Origin: Pseudonocardia sp. N23
GTDB lineage: Bacteria > Actinomycetota > Actinomycetes > Mycobacteriales > Pseudonocardiaceae
Length of the DNA: 64,000 bases
Direction: 5' to 3'
Assembly: GCF_002583555.1 (NCBI RefSeq)
Contig: NZ_BEGX01000112.1
Location: 9,468 to 73,467, forward strand
The position numbers and the translations under genes were made by a program. Shown piece by piece: positions 25,557-34,351 of the stretch. Below the pieces are notes generated by a model. The model was given only the letters and a program-made list of their open reading frames with translations. It searched no databases and was not told the origin of the DNA. Position 1 is the stretch's first letter. Each line of letters opens with the position of its first letter.

Positions 25557-26417
25557 GTGGACGAACCGGGCGCGGAATGGGGCACGGCCGAGGGCCGCGC
25601 CATGATCCGGCTGCTCTGGGACCCACCCACACCTCCGGCGCGGGGACCGCGGCAGCGGCTCACCCTCGACCAGGTCGTGACGGGCGCGATCGAGGTCGCC
25701 GCGGCGCACGGGGTCGACGAGCTGTCCATGCGCAAGGTCGCCCAGCACCTCGGCGTCGGCGCCATGAGCCTGTACACCTACGTGCCCGGCAAGGACGAGC
25801 TGTTCGAGCTGATGATCGACCGCGCCTGGGCCGGCCGCGCCGTTCCCGATCGGAGCCTGCCGTGGCGTGCGCAGGTCGAGTTCCACGCCCGCGAGGCCTG
25901 GGCGATGTACCGGGCCAACCCGTGGCTGATCCACTCCAACCTGTGGCGGATGCCGATGGGCCCGCACGTCCTCGACGCGCAGGAGGACCTCTACCGCGCC
26001 GTCCTGCTCACCGGGCTGCCCGAGGGCACCGTCGGCCGCATCGCGGGCCTCGTCGAGTCCCACGTGTTCGGCGCCGCGCGCTCCGCCGTCACCGACACCA
26101 GCATGTCCGCCCGCACCGGCGTCACCCCGGACGACTACTGGGAGTCCCGGTCCAGCTTCTGGGGCACGTACTACTCCCTGGAACGCTTCCCCGCGATGAC
26201 CCGGATCTGGCAGAACGGGGGCTTCGACGAGGAGTTCACCGACGACGCCTGGGAGTTCGGGCTGCAGCTGCTGCTCGACGGCGTCGAACGCCTCGTGACC
26301 GCGCCCGACGCCACCGCCCCGCCCCCCGACGGCACCGCCGACGACACAGCCCGGCCCGGTGACGGCACCGCACCGACGCGCGCGGACGGGGACCCACCGG
26401 CAGGATCGGGGGCGTGA
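25557..26417 (+). CDS. TetR-family regulator of the DrrAB-like exporter
   Basis: A 286-residue regulator. After a ~35-residue head, the HTH is DELSMRKVAQHLGVGAMSLY near residues 55-75, then the TetR C-terminal ligand-binding domain to ~245 and a disordered Pro/Asp-rich tail. It is divergent from the drug ABC operon with paired operators between them, so it probably represses the pump until a ligand binds. The GTG at 25557 was chosen by sequence onset; another GTG lies five bases upstream in a different frame. Its stop overlaps the next start. Confidence 0.85.
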   Translation: MDEPGAEWGTAEGRAMIRLLWDPPTPPARGPRQRLTLDQVVTGAIEVAAAHGVDELSMRKVAQHLGVGAMSLYTYVPGKDELFELMIDRAWAGRAVPDRSLPWRAQVEFHAREAWAMYRANPWLIHSNLWRMPMGPHVLDAQEDLYRAVLLTGLPEGTVGRIAGLVESHVFGAARSAVTDTSMSARTGVTPDDYWESRSSFWGTYYSLERFPAMTRIWQNGGFDEEFTDDAWEFGLQLLLDGVERLVTAPDATAPPPDGTADDTARPGDGTAPTRADGDPPAGSGA

Positions 26418-27028
26418 CCGCCACGACCGTCGACCGATTCGACGGTCACATCGCCGGCCTGGGGACGTCGGCCGGGCTGCGCGTCGTCGTCGGCCACTGG
26501 CACAGCTCCCCCCTCGGCACGTTCGCCGACGTCATGGCCGAACGCCCCGACGGGCACCGGCTGCTGCTCGCGCCGACACCGGCGGTCGCCGCGTTCGTGT
26601 CCGCCACGTACACCTTCGACGAGGTGCGCGTCGTGCCCGTGCACGCCGTCGTCGACGGGCCGCGGTGGACCGTCCGCGCCGGCCCGCTGGAGGCCACGTT
26701 CCGCACGGGGCGGCGGCCCGCGCTCGGCCTGCTCCTCGCCGCGGTCCCCACCCGGATCGCGACGTCGATCCCCTGGGTGTCGGCGATCGACGTCGTCGCG
26801 AGCCGGGTGCTGCCCGGGGTACGCACCCGCGGGAGCGCCGGCGGTGGGCGCGAGGAGTTCTACTGCGCCCGCGACATGCACTGCGTGACCACCGCGGACG
26901 TCCGCTGGGACGGCGCCGACCAGGGCACGCTCACCTCCGTCGACCCGCCGGTCCGGTTCGGCTTCGGCTCCACCCCGCCCGGCCCGTCGGTCGTCCGGGT
27001 GACGACGTTGATCCGCACCCGGGGCTGA
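26414..27028 (+). CDS. hypothetical protein downstream of TetR gene
   Basis: A 204-residue soluble protein starting with a GTG that overlaps the TetR stop (GTGA), so it is cotranscribed. I do not recognise the family. Features seen are VVVGHWHSSPLGTFADVMAE, a long run of beta-strand pattern and a cysteine pair in REEFYCARDMHCVTT. No membrane segment or signal peptide is evident. The link to the drug-response unit is by position only. Confidence 0.7.
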   Translation: MTATTVDRFDGHIAGLGTSAGLRVVVGHWHSSPLGTFADVMAERPDGHRLLLAPTPAVAAFVSATYTFDEVRVVPVHAVVDGPRWTVRAGPLEATFRTGRRPALGLLLAAVPTRIATSIPWVSAIDVVASRVLPGVRTRGSAGGGREEFYCARDMHCVTTADVRWDGADQGTLTSVDPPVRFGFGSTPPGPSVVRVTTLIRTRG

Positions 27029-27108
27029 GCGCGTCTCCACCCGGGCTCCACCCGGCTTCCACCCGTGGGTCGGCGCCCCGCGGGGCCCGCGAGCGCAGGC
27101 TCGACGTC

Positions 27109-27627
27109 GTGGACATCGAGCAGATCCTCATCGCGGTCGTGGTCCTGGGGTGGATCGTCTGGCGGCAGGTCGTCGGCCAGTACGCCAGCCGCACCAAGCT
27201 CACCTGGCTGCCGCTGGTCCTCGTCGTCCTGGGCGTCTACACCGTCGTCCAGGCCCACCTGGACATCACCACCACGGGCGCCGTGCTGATCGGCGCGGAG
27301 ATGCTCCTCACCGTCGTACTCGGCTGGGTCCGGGGCCGCGCCGTCTCACTGGAGACCCGCGACGGATTCCTGTACCTGCGCGGCGGCGCCCCGGCGCTCG
27401 TGCTGTGGGTCGTCTCGATCGGCATGCGGGTGCTCGTCGAGGTCCTTGCGCACGGGATCGGGGGCTCCACGGCCGCGCTGGCGACAGCGACGATCGCGCT
27501 GTCCTTCGGCCTGAGCCTGGGTGTGCAGGGGATCGTGCTGCGGCAGCGGATCCGCAACGACGGCCGCCCCCTGCAGGAGGACGCCCGTCGCGGCGGGACC
27601 CGTCCGCGCGCCACACTCGGGAGGTGA
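27109..27627 (+). CDS. multi-pass membrane protein (DUF1453/CcdC-like)
   Basis: A 172-residue membrane protein with four to five hydrophobic segments beginning IEQILIAVVVLGWIVW. A conserved-looking loop reads GRAVSLETRDGFLYLRGG, resembling DUF1453/CcdC-type proteins. No catalytic residues are evident. The GTG at 27109 is the first sensible start. Its stop overlaps the histidine-kinase GTG, so the membrane protein may form part of the two-component unit as a sensor or signal protein. Confidence 0.7.
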   Translation: MDIEQILIAVVVLGWIVWRQVVGQYASRTKLTWLPLVLVVLGVYTVVQAHLDITTTGAVLIGAEMLLTVVLGWVRGRAVSLETRDGFLYLRGGAPALVLWVVSIGMRVLVEVLAHGIGGSTAALATATIALSFGLSLGVQGIVLRQRIRNDGRPLQEDARRGGTRPRATLGR

Positions 27628-28733
27628 TCCTCGACCCCAGGCCCGGTCCGGTGCGCCGGATCACGACCGTGGTCTGGCTCCCGATCATCCTGGGCGGGGC
27701 GGTCATCGGACCGCCCCGCATCGGGCTGTCCGCGCTCTCGGTCACCGGCAGCCTGCTCGTGATCCTGGGCTGGTCCGTCATGGCGATCCGGCCGGCCCGC
27801 CCGCCCGGGCTGCACCCGGCCGGGATCGTCGCCGTCGCCGCGGGCGGTGCGCTGCTCGTCGCCGACATCGGCCGCTGGTCGATCCCGATCGCGTTCTGCT
27901 ACGTCGCGGTCGGGGCGGCGGGTGGCCGGATGCCGCTCCGGCTGGCCCTGCCCGTCTTCGGTGCGACAGGCGTCGGGCTGGCCGTCGCGATGTGGCAGCA
28001 GGAGTCGCTGCTCTCGATCGGTGTCGTCGTGTTGTCGCTGGTCAGCGTCCTGCTGATCGGGACAGCGCAGCGCAGCGCCCGACGCCGCGCCGAGGAGCGG
28101 GAACAGGCGCTGGCCTCCGAGGCCCGCGCCGACGAGGAGCACACCCGCGCCGCCGCCCTGGCCGAACGGGCCCGCATCGCCCGCGACGTGCACGACGTCC
28201 TCGCGCACTCGCTGTCGGCGCTGGCCGTGCAGCTGCAAGGCGCCAAGCTGATGGTGCAGCGCGACGGGTCACCGCCCGACACCGTGCAACAGATCGAACG
28301 CGCGCACCGGCTCGCCGTCGAGGGACTCACCGAAGCCCGCCGCGCCGTGCACGCGCTGCGCACCGAGCCCGTCGACCTGCGAGAGGGGTTGGCCGCACTC
28401 GTCGACGAGCACCCACACGCCACGCTCGACGCCGACGACGTCGGCCTGCTGCCGCCCGAGGTCCGGGAGACCGTGCTGCGGACCGCGCAGGAGGCGCTGA
28501 CCAACGCGCGCAAGCACGCCCCCGAGGCGCCCGTGCGGGTCCGGCTCGCCCACGATCCGGGCGCCACCGTCCTGGACGTGCGTGATCTCGCGGGTGCGCC
28601 GCCGCCACCCGCGACGCCCGGCGGATACGGTCTGGTCGGGATGGGCGAGCGCGCCGCGCTGATCGGCGCCCACCTCGACGCCGGACCGACGGAGGACGGA
28701 TGGCGGGTGACGCTGACGGTGCCCCGGACGTGA
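27624..28733 (+). CDS. NarL-type sensor histidine kinase
   Basis: A 369-residue kinase. The N-terminal half has about five membrane segments without a large extracellular loop, so it probably senses membrane state or a partner. The dimerisation/phosphoacceptor segment is ERARIARDVHDVLAHSLSAL (His near 190), typical of HisKA_3, followed by a HATPase with RTAQEALTNARKHAP and GGYGLVGMGERA. The response regulator overlaps its 3' end. Confidence 0.92.
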   Translation: MILDPRPGPVRRITTVVWLPIILGGAVIGPPRIGLSALSVTGSLLVILGWSVMAIRPARPPGLHPAGIVAVAAGGALLVADIGRWSIPIAFCYVAVGAAGGRMPLRLALPVFGATGVGLAVAMWQQESLLSIGVVVLSLVSVLLIGTAQRSARRRAEEREQALASEARADEEHTRAAALAERARIARDVHDVLAHSLSALAVQLQGAKLMVQRDGSPPDTVQQIERAHRLAVEGLTEARRAVHALRTEPVDLREGLAALVDEHPHATLDADDVGLLPPEVRETVLRTAQEALTNARKHAPEAPVRVRLAHDPGATVLDVRDLAGAPPPPATPGGYGLVGMGERAALIGAHLDAGPTEDGWRVTLTVPRT

Positions 28734-29380
28734 CCGACCTGCGAGTCGTCCTGGCCGACGACCAGCGCATCGTCCGCGACGGGCTCGTCACGTTGCTCGG
28801 GCTGCTGCCGGGGATCAGCGTCGTCGGGGCGGCCGCCGACGGCGACGAGGCGGTCGCGCTCGTCGAACGCCATCGCCCCGACGTGCTGCTCACCGACCTG
28901 CGGATGCCGGGCTGCGACGGCGTCACCGCCACCCGGCGTGTCCGCGAGGCCCACCCCGGGACGGCCGTCGTCGTCCTCACGACCTACGTCGACGACGACG
29001 CGATCGTCGCCGCGCTGCGCGCCGGGGCCGCGGGCTGGCTGTCCAAGGACGCCGACGCCGACGCGATCGGCCGGGCCCTGCGCTCGGCCGCCGACGGGCA
29101 CAGCACGATCGACGCCGCCGCCCTCGCCCGGCTGGTCGCCGCGGCCCCCGCACCGGCCCCCGTCGCCGACGCCCCGGACGGGCTCACCCCGCGCGAGGTC
29201 CAGGTGCTCGCCCTGATCGCCCAGGGCCTGTCGAACCGTCAGATCGCGCGGCGGCTCGTCGTCGGCGAGGCGACGGTGAAGACGCACGTCAACCACCTGT
29301 TCGCCAAGGCCGGCCTGCGTGACCGCGCTCAGGCCGTCAGCTACGCCTACCGGCACGGCCTGGCCGACCGACCCCTGTGA
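28700..29380 (+). CDS. NarL/FixJ-family response regulator
   Basis: A 226-residue regulator with a receiver domain (phospho-acceptor Asp in LLTDLRMPG, Lys in GWLSKDAD) and a C-terminal LuxR-type HTH (LTPREVQVLALIAQGLSNRQ, then VKTHVNHLFAKAGLRDR). I chose the ATG at 28700 because GGAGG lies just upstream, giving a 34-base overlap with the kinase gene; a GTG at 28730 overlapping the kinase stop is the alternative. It is the cognate partner of that kinase. Confidence 0.93.
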   Translation: MAGDADGAPDVTDLRVVLADDQRIVRDGLVTLLGLLPGISVVGAAADGDEAVALVERHRPDVLLTDLRMPGCDGVTATRRVREAHPGTAVVVLTTYVDDDAIVAALRAGAAGWLSKDADADAIGRALRSAADGHSTIDAAALARLVAAAPAPAPVADAPDGLTPREVQVLALIAQGLSNRQIARRLVVGEATVKTHVNHLFAKAGLRDRAQAVSYAYRHGLADRPL

Positions 29381-29402
29381 ACCGGCCCCTCGTGAGTGGC
29401 GC

Positions 29403-30188
29403 TCACCGGGCGCTCGTGGCGCGGCGCAGCGACAACGCGCCGTCGGCGACTCCGCTGGCCTTCCACTCCCCCGAGTCCGCGGTCCAGGTACGGCCGTCGT
29501 AGGTGACGCTGTCGAGCCCGAACCGCGCCGAGTGTGCGACCAGCCACGACGCGATCGCCCAGCCCCGCTGCTGCGGCTGCGGACCGGAGAGCTTCGCGGT
29601 GCCGAGCTCGCGGGCCGCAACCGTCGCCACGTCGTCGCCGGGGACGGTGAGCGGGACGTCGCGGCAGCGCAGCGTCGCCGCCGACTGCCCGGTGAGCGCC
29701 ATCGCGATCGACCGGGCCTGCGGCTCCCACTGCGCGTACGCCTCGGGGAAGGCCGACCGCTGCACCACCTGCGCGGCCTCGGTGACGCTGATGTCCTGCC
29801 AGTCGGGCTGCTCGCGCAGCACCCGGTAGAACGCCGTCGCCGAGTAGACGGGGTCGGTGACCTGTGCGTGCGTGCCCCAGCCCTGGCTGGGCCGCTGCTG
29901 GAACAGGCCGGCGGAGTCGCGGTCGCCGCCCTGCAGGTTCCGCAGCCCCGACTCCTGCAGCGCCGTGGCCAGCGCGACCGTCACCGCGTGCTCGGGCAGC
30001 CCCTCCGAGTAGCCGACGGCCGCGATCGTCGCCGCGTACTCGGCCTGCTCGATCGAGAGCGTGATCTCACGGTCGCCCGAGACGACGCAGCCCGGCTTCG
30101 GCTTGTTCACCGCCTGGTGGACGACGACGCCGATCGCGGCGGCGATCACCAGGACGACGACCAGCAGGACCGCAGGGCCCTTCCGCAC
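29403..30188 (-). CDS. membrane-anchored lytic-transglycosylase-like protein
   Basis: A 261-residue protein with one N-terminal transmembrane segment (GPAVLLVVVLVIAAAIGVVV) and an extracytoplasmic domain. The stretch ALATALQESGLRNLQGGDRD followed by SAGLFQQRPSQGWG is lysozyme/transglycosylase-like, with Glu as a possible catalytic acid. It is common in actinobacteria, sometimes mis-labelled as a transporter. The substrate would be peptidoglycan if active. The GTG at 30188 was chosen because the upstream frame has no protein character. Confidence 0.75.
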   Translation of the reverse strand: MRKGPAVLLVVVLVIAAAIGVVVHQAVNKPKPGCVVSGDREITLSIEQAEYAATIAAVGYSEGLPEHAVTVALATALQESGLRNLQGGDRDSAGLFQQRPSQGWGTHAQVTDPVYSATAFYRVLREQPDWQDISVTEAAQVVQRSAFPEAYAQWEPQARSIAMALTGQSAATLRCRDVPLTVPGDDVATVAARELGTAKLSGPQPQQRGWAIASWLVAHSARFGLDSVTYDGRTWTADSGEWKASGVADGALSLRRATSAR

Positions 30189-30487
30189 TCGTGCTCCCGG
30201 ATCGTCTCGACGCACCGGCCCGCGGGGCGGGGCCGTCGCGACCCATGGTGCACGAGACCGTCGCGCCGGCGGCGGAGCGGGCGGGAGTGTCCGATACCCC
30301 TCGCCGTTGCGGTGGGGGATCTCGGCCGCACGGTCGGCACCCCGGTGGGGGAACGCCACCACCGTGCCCGCCCGACCGGCATCCCCCGCGGCGCCCGCCT
30401 GCCGGAGCGACGGACGTGTTCTCAGGATGGGGACCGGGGTGGCACCATGCCGTCGGCACCGCACAGCCGGACGAGTCGGAGGATGAT
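30189..30487. other. non-coding divergent gap
   Basis: About 300 bp between the transglycosylase-like gene (minus) and the DinB-like gene (plus). I see no supported gene. Both promoters should lie here, but I find no clear -35/-10 pair or palindrome. Confidence 0.4.
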
Positions 30488-31108
30488 GTGGACGGGGTGG
30501 ACGACCTCGCCGGGAAGGCTCCCCGCTTTCGGCGCTGCGCGGATGCGTTCGGCGCCAAGGTTGCCGCGGTCCCGCCGGAGCGGTGGGCGGACCCGTCGCC
30601 GTGTGTCGAGTGGACAGCACGCGACGTCGTCGGGCATGTCGTCAACCTGCACCAGGCGGCGCTCGTCCCCGTCGGTCGCGCGTTGAGCCCCGCCCCCACG
30701 GTCGAGGAGGACCCGTTCGAGGCGATCCGCGCCGCCCGTGCCGACGTCGAGGCGGTGCTCGCCGACCCCGCTGTCGCCGGCCGCCTCGTCGACACCCCGG
30801 TGGGGGTCATGCCGGCCGCGACGCACGTCGACCGGGTGGTGAGCGTCGAGATGGTGCTGCACGGCTGGGACCTCGCCCGGGCGACGGGCCAGGACGACGA
30901 GATCGACCCCGCCGAGGTCGAGCGCCTGTGGCCGAGGATGTCGACGATGTCCGAGGAGCTGCGCACACCCGGCACCCTCGGGCCGCGGATCGTCGTGTTC
31001 GGCCCCGAGGTGCCGGTGCCCGCCGACGCCCCCCTCCAGGATCGCCTGCTCGGTGCGATCGGCCGCGACCCGCACCAGAAGCCCTGTGAGTGGCGACAGT
31101 CGCAGTAG
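30488..31108 (+). CDS. TIGR03086-family / DinB-like metal-binding protein
   Basis: A 206-residue protein of the mycothiol-dependent maleylpyruvate isomerase/DinB fold. It shows the family's opening PERWADPSPCVEWTARDVVG, then VVNLHQAAL, and a later VEMVLHGWDLARATG. The His residues in GHVVNLH and VLHGWD are likely metal ligands. Enzymes of this group use mycothiol or bacillithiol; the substrate here is unknown. GTG at 30488. The last codons run through a dispersed repeat hairpin, adding a short tail (CEWRQSQ). Confidence 0.8.
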   Translation: MDGVDDLAGKAPRFRRCADAFGAKVAAVPPERWADPSPCVEWTARDVVGHVVNLHQAALVPVGRALSPAPTVEEDPFEAIRAARADVEAVLADPAVAGRLVDTPVGVMPAATHVDRVVSVEMVLHGWDLARATGQDDEIDPAEVERLWPRMSTMSEELRTPGTLGPRIVVFGPEVPVPADAPLQDRLLGAIGRDPHQKPCEWRQSQ

Positions 31109-31125
31109 CGACCATCGCCACTCAC
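31086..31125. terminator. repeat-derived hairpin at gene end
   Basis: GTGAGTGGCGA at 31086-31096 pairs with TCGCCACTCAC at 31115-31125. It overlaps the last codons of the DinB-like gene and is built from two inverted copies of the GTGAGTGGC motif found elsewhere in the window. It is a plausible transcription terminator. Confidence 0.55.
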
Positions 31126-31486
31126 GACCGTCTGCACCCGCACGGCTACGCCGGAGCAGCCGGTCGGCCGGCCGAGCCGCCGCAGGCCACACCGGACGCA
31201 CGGGGTACAGTTCCCTCAATCGTGCGGCACCGCACGGGACTCGGGGCCCTGCGGCGCAATCGGGGGGTGCGGGTGCGGGACGCTCGGTTCCACACCCGGT
31301 CCGTCGCCGGAGGTCCGTGGGAACGTGCGGTCCGGATCCACCGAAGGGGGGATCCGGACCGGACGGCGGGACCTTGGGCCCTCGTGTGCGCGCCGCTCAT
31401 TTTCTAGCGTCGAGCCGTTCACCCGAGCGGGCGATGATGGCCCCGGGAGACCGCCATCGGGGGCGGTCACCCGAGACGGGGGAGGA
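31126..31486. other. non-coding gap upstream of STAS gene
   Basis: About 360 bp with no supported ORF. GC is lower from ~31200 on, and the stretch ending in GGGGGAGGAATG provides the STAS ribosome site. Promoters for the STAS gene should be here, but I cannot point to one with confidence. Confidence 0.4.
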
Positions 31487-31885
31487 ATGCACTCGACGTT
31501 CACGATCCAGCTCGCCGTCGAGCGGTCACCGCGCGGACATGTCGTGCGGGCCGCGGGCGAGCTCAGCGCACGCACCGGGGGCCGGTTGATCAGGCTCGTC
31601 GACAAGCTCGTCGACGACACGCCACGGCCCGCGGGACCACGGGCCCTGGTCATCGACCTCGCACAGATCCGGTCGTTCGACACCGACGGAGTGGAGGCAC
31701 TGCGCCGGGCCTACGGCCGGGCGGGCTCGGCCGGGGTCGGACTCTGCCTGACGGGTCTCGACGGCCGCCGGTCCCTGCTCCCCCACGACGTCGACGGCCT
31801 GTTGGACCGACTGCCGGTCGTCGGGGCCACGGAGCTGGCGCCGGTCGACAAGCCGCGCAGGCACCTGGCGGCCGCGACCGCCTGA
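31487..31885 (+). CDS. STAS-domain anti-sigma-factor antagonist-like protein
   Basis: A 132-residue single STAS domain. The pattern of SpoIIAA-type antagonists is visible: RGHVVRAAGELSARTGG at the start, then ALVIDLAQIRSFDTDGVEAL, where the phosphorylatable position normally is Ser or Thr in D-S/T; here it reads SFDTDG, so Thr or Ser could serve. The C-terminal LTGLDGRRSLL completes the fold. No anti-sigma kinase is adjacent. The ATG follows a clear GGAGG. Confidence 0.8.
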   Translation: MHSTFTIQLAVERSPRGHVVRAAGELSARTGGRLIRLVDKLVDDTPRPAGPRALVIDLAQIRSFDTDGVEALRRAYGRAGSAGVGLCLTGLDGRRSLLPHDVDGLLDRLPVVGATELAPVDKPRRHLAAATA

Positions 31886-31919
31886 CCTGCACGGATTCTG
31901 CTCCGGGCGAACTCGTTTG

Positions 31920-31942
31920 TTAATGAGTCGCCACTCAGTTAA
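31920..31942. promoter_or_regulatory. inverted-repeat operator before TetR gene
   Basis: TTAATGAGTCGCCACTCAGTTAA is an imperfect palindrome (GAGT-CGCC-ACTC core with TTAA ends) immediately upstream of and touching the TetR gene start. It is AT-rich against a GC-rich background and is the likely autoregulatory operator controlling the ABC exporter operon. Confidence 0.65.
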
Positions 31943-32613
31943 TGTCCGGCGCCGTGACGAGGTCCGGCCGCGCCAGCCGCATGGCGCCCGACGATCGCCG
32001 CGCGGCGATCGTCGCGGCGACGCTGCCGCTCGTCCTGCGTGACGGCCCCGCCGTGAGCACCCGGCAGATCGCCGAGGCCGCGGGCGTCGCCGAGGGCACC
32101 ATCTTCCGCGTCTTCCCGGACAAGGACGCACTGATGCGCGCCGTGCTCGACAAGGGGTTCGACCCGCAGGCCACTCTCGACGCGCTCGCCGCCGTCGACC
32201 GCGCCCTGCCGCTGCGCGCGCGGCTCGTCGCGACCGTCGCCGTCCTCCAGGACCGGCTGCGCGGCGCGTTCGGCCTCATCGGCGCGCTCGGGCTGCAGCA
32301 GCCTCCGGAGCCCACCGAGGACCACAAGCGCAGCCACGAGCAGATGAACGACGCGTTCCGTGCGGCCATCGCCGACATCGTCGGCCACGACGCGGGTGGA
32401 CTGCGCGTCCCGGCCGCCGAGTTCGCCCGGGTGCTGCGGCTGCTCACGTTCTCCGCGACGCACCCACGCATCTCCGACGGCCTGCCGATGACACCCGACG
32501 CGATCGTCGACGTCGTCCTCGACGGCATGCGTGCGCCCCGCCCACACACTCCCGACGACGCCCCGGCCGGCGCCCCGGCCGCGGACCACCACGCCCGAAC
32601 GATCGAGGTCTGA
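31942..32613 (+). CDS. TetR-family regulator of the heterodimeric ABC exporter
   Basis: A 223-residue regulator with HTH VSTRQIAEAAGVAEGTIFRV near residues 40-60 and a C-terminal ligand-binding domain. The annotated ATG touches the palindrome at 31920; a later ATG at 31981 (MAPDDRRAAIVAATLP) would leave room for a leader and may be the true start. The gene is five bases upstream of the first ABC exporter gene, so the regulator and pump form one autoregulated operon. Confidence 0.88.
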   Translation: MSGAVTRSGRASRMAPDDRRAAIVAATLPLVLRDGPAVSTRQIAEAAGVAEGTIFRVFPDKDALMRAVLDKGFDPQATLDALAAVDRALPLRARLVATVAVLQDRLRGAFGLIGALGLQQPPEPTEDHKRSHEQMNDAFRAAIADIVGHDAGGLRVPAAEFARVLRLLTFSATHPRISDGLPMTPDAIVDVVLDGMRAPRPHTPDDAPAGAPAADHHARTIEV

Positions 32614-32617
32614 GAAG

Positions 32618-34351
32618 ATGCTCGTCCGCCTCCTGCGCACCCACCTCCGTCCCTACTCCCGGCCGCTGCTGCTCGTGCTGCTGCTGCAGCTCGTCGGCAC
32701 GATGGCGTCGTTGTACCTGCCGAGCCTGAACGCCGACATCATCGACAAGGGCATCGCCGTCGGCGACACCGGTTACATCATCAGCACCAGCGGCTGGATG
32801 CTGGTCGTGACGCTCGTGCAGATCGCCTGCTCGATCGCCGCGGTCTGGTACGGCTCGCGCACGGCCATGGGCTTCGGCCGCGACGTCCGCACTGCCGTGT
32901 TCCACCACGTCGGCGAGTTCTCCGCCCGGGAGGTCAACCGGTTCGGCGCGCCCTCGCTGATCACCCGGAACACGAACGACGTGCAGCAGGTCCAGATGCT
33001 GGTCCTGATGTCGTGCACGATGATGATCGCCGCACCGATCATGTGTGTCGGCGGAGTGATCATGGCACTCAACGAGGACATCGGGCTGTCCTGGCTGATG
33101 GCCGTCTGCGTCCCGGTGCTCATCATCGCCATCGGACTGGTCATCGTCCGGATGGTCCCGAAGTTCCGTTTGATGCAGACACGGATCGACACCGTCAACC
33201 GCGTCCTGCGCGAGCAGATCACCGGCATCCGCGTGGTGCGCGCCTTCGTCCGCGAGCCCGTCGAGACCGAGCGCTTCGGCCGGGCCAACACCGACGTCAC
33301 CGACGTCGCCATCGCGGCCGGGCGACTCCAGGCGTTGATCTTCCCGATCGTCATGCTGGTGCTCAACCTGTCGAGCGTCGCCGTCATGTGGTTCGGCGCC
33401 GGCCGCATCGACACCGGCGAGATGCAGATCGGCGCGCTCACCGCGTTCCTGGCCTACCTGCTGCAGATCCTGATGGCTGTCATGATGGCGACGTTCATGG
33501 CGATCATGATCCCCCGCGCGTCCGTCTGCGCGGAGCGCATCACCGAGGTACTCGACACCGAGTCGTCCGTCGCACCGCCGCCCGTACCGGTCACGCCCGG
33601 CAGCCGGGCGGGCGTCCTCGAGTTCGACCACGCGACGTTCGCCTACCCCGGCGCCGCCTCCCCCGTCCTGCGCGACATCAGCTTCACCGCGTCGCCGGGC
33701 CGCACCACCGCCATCATCGGCAGCACCGGCGCCGGCAAGACCACCCTGATCTCCATGGTGCCCAGGCTGTTCGACGCGACCGGCGGCGTCGTGCGCGTCG
33801 ACGGCACCGACGTCCGCGACATGGAGCCCGAGGACCTCTGGGGGCGCATCGGGATCGTCCCACAGCGGCCCTACCTGTTCACCGGCACGGTCGCGAGCAA
33901 CCTGCGCTACGGCAACCCCGCGGCCACCGACGACGAGCTGTGGGAGGCCCTGCGGATCGCCCAGGCCGAGGACTTCGTCCGCGCCATGCCCGAGCAGCTC
34001 GAGTCCCCGATCTCCCAGGGCGGCACCAACGTCTCCGGCGGCCAGCGGCAACGACTGGCCATCGCGCGGGCGCTGATCCGAAGGCCCGAGATCTACCTCT
34101 TCGACGACTCCTTCTCCGCCCTCGACCTCACCACCGACGCCCGGCTGCGCGCGGCACTGCGCCCGGTCACGGCCGACGCGACCGTCGTCATCGTCGCCCA
34201 GCGGGTGTCGACCATCGCCGACGCCGACCAGATCCTCGTCCTCGAGGACGGCGTCGTCGTCGGGCGCGGCACCCACGACGAGTTGCTGGAGGGCTGCCCT
34301 ACGTTCGTCGAGATCGTCGAGTCGCAGCTGTCCGCGGAGGCGACGGCATGA
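32618..34351 (+). CDS. ABC exporter half-transporter with degenerate nucleotide site
   Basis: A 577-residue type IV ABC exporter: six transmembrane helices (residues ~15-320), then an ATPase with Walker A GSTGAGKTT, signature VSGGQRQRLAIARAL and Walker B EIYLFDDSFSALD. The usual catalytic Glu after Walker B is Asp (DD), a mark of the degenerate site in heterodimeric exporters such as TM287/288 and BmrCD. Its stop overlaps the start of the second half-transporter (ATGA), so the two form a heterodimer. The substrate may be drug or lipid. Confidence 0.93.
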   Translation: MLVRLLRTHLRPYSRPLLLVLLLQLVGTMASLYLPSLNADIIDKGIAVGDTGYIISTSGWMLVVTLVQIACSIAAVWYGSRTAMGFGRDVRTAVFHHVGEFSAREVNRFGAPSLITRNTNDVQQVQMLVLMSCTMMIAAPIMCVGGVIMALNEDIGLSWLMAVCVPVLIIAIGLVIVRMVPKFRLMQTRIDTVNRVLREQITGIRVVRAFVREPVETERFGRANTDVTDVAIAAGRLQALIFPIVMLVLNLSSVAVMWFGAGRIDTGEMQIGALTAFLAYLLQILMAVMMATFMAIMIPRASVCAERITEVLDTESSVAPPPVPVTPGSRAGVLEFDHATFAYPGAASPVLRDISFTASPGRTTAIIGSTGAGKTTLISMVPRLFDATGGVVRVDGTDVRDMEPEDLWGRIGIVPQRPYLFTGTVASNLRYGNPAATDDELWEALRIAQAEDFVRAMPEQLESPISQGGTNVSGGQRQRLAIARALIRRPEIYLFDDSFSALDLTTDARLRAALRPVTADATVVIVAQRVSTIADADQILVLEDGVVVGRGTHDELLEGCPTFVEIVESQLSAEATA

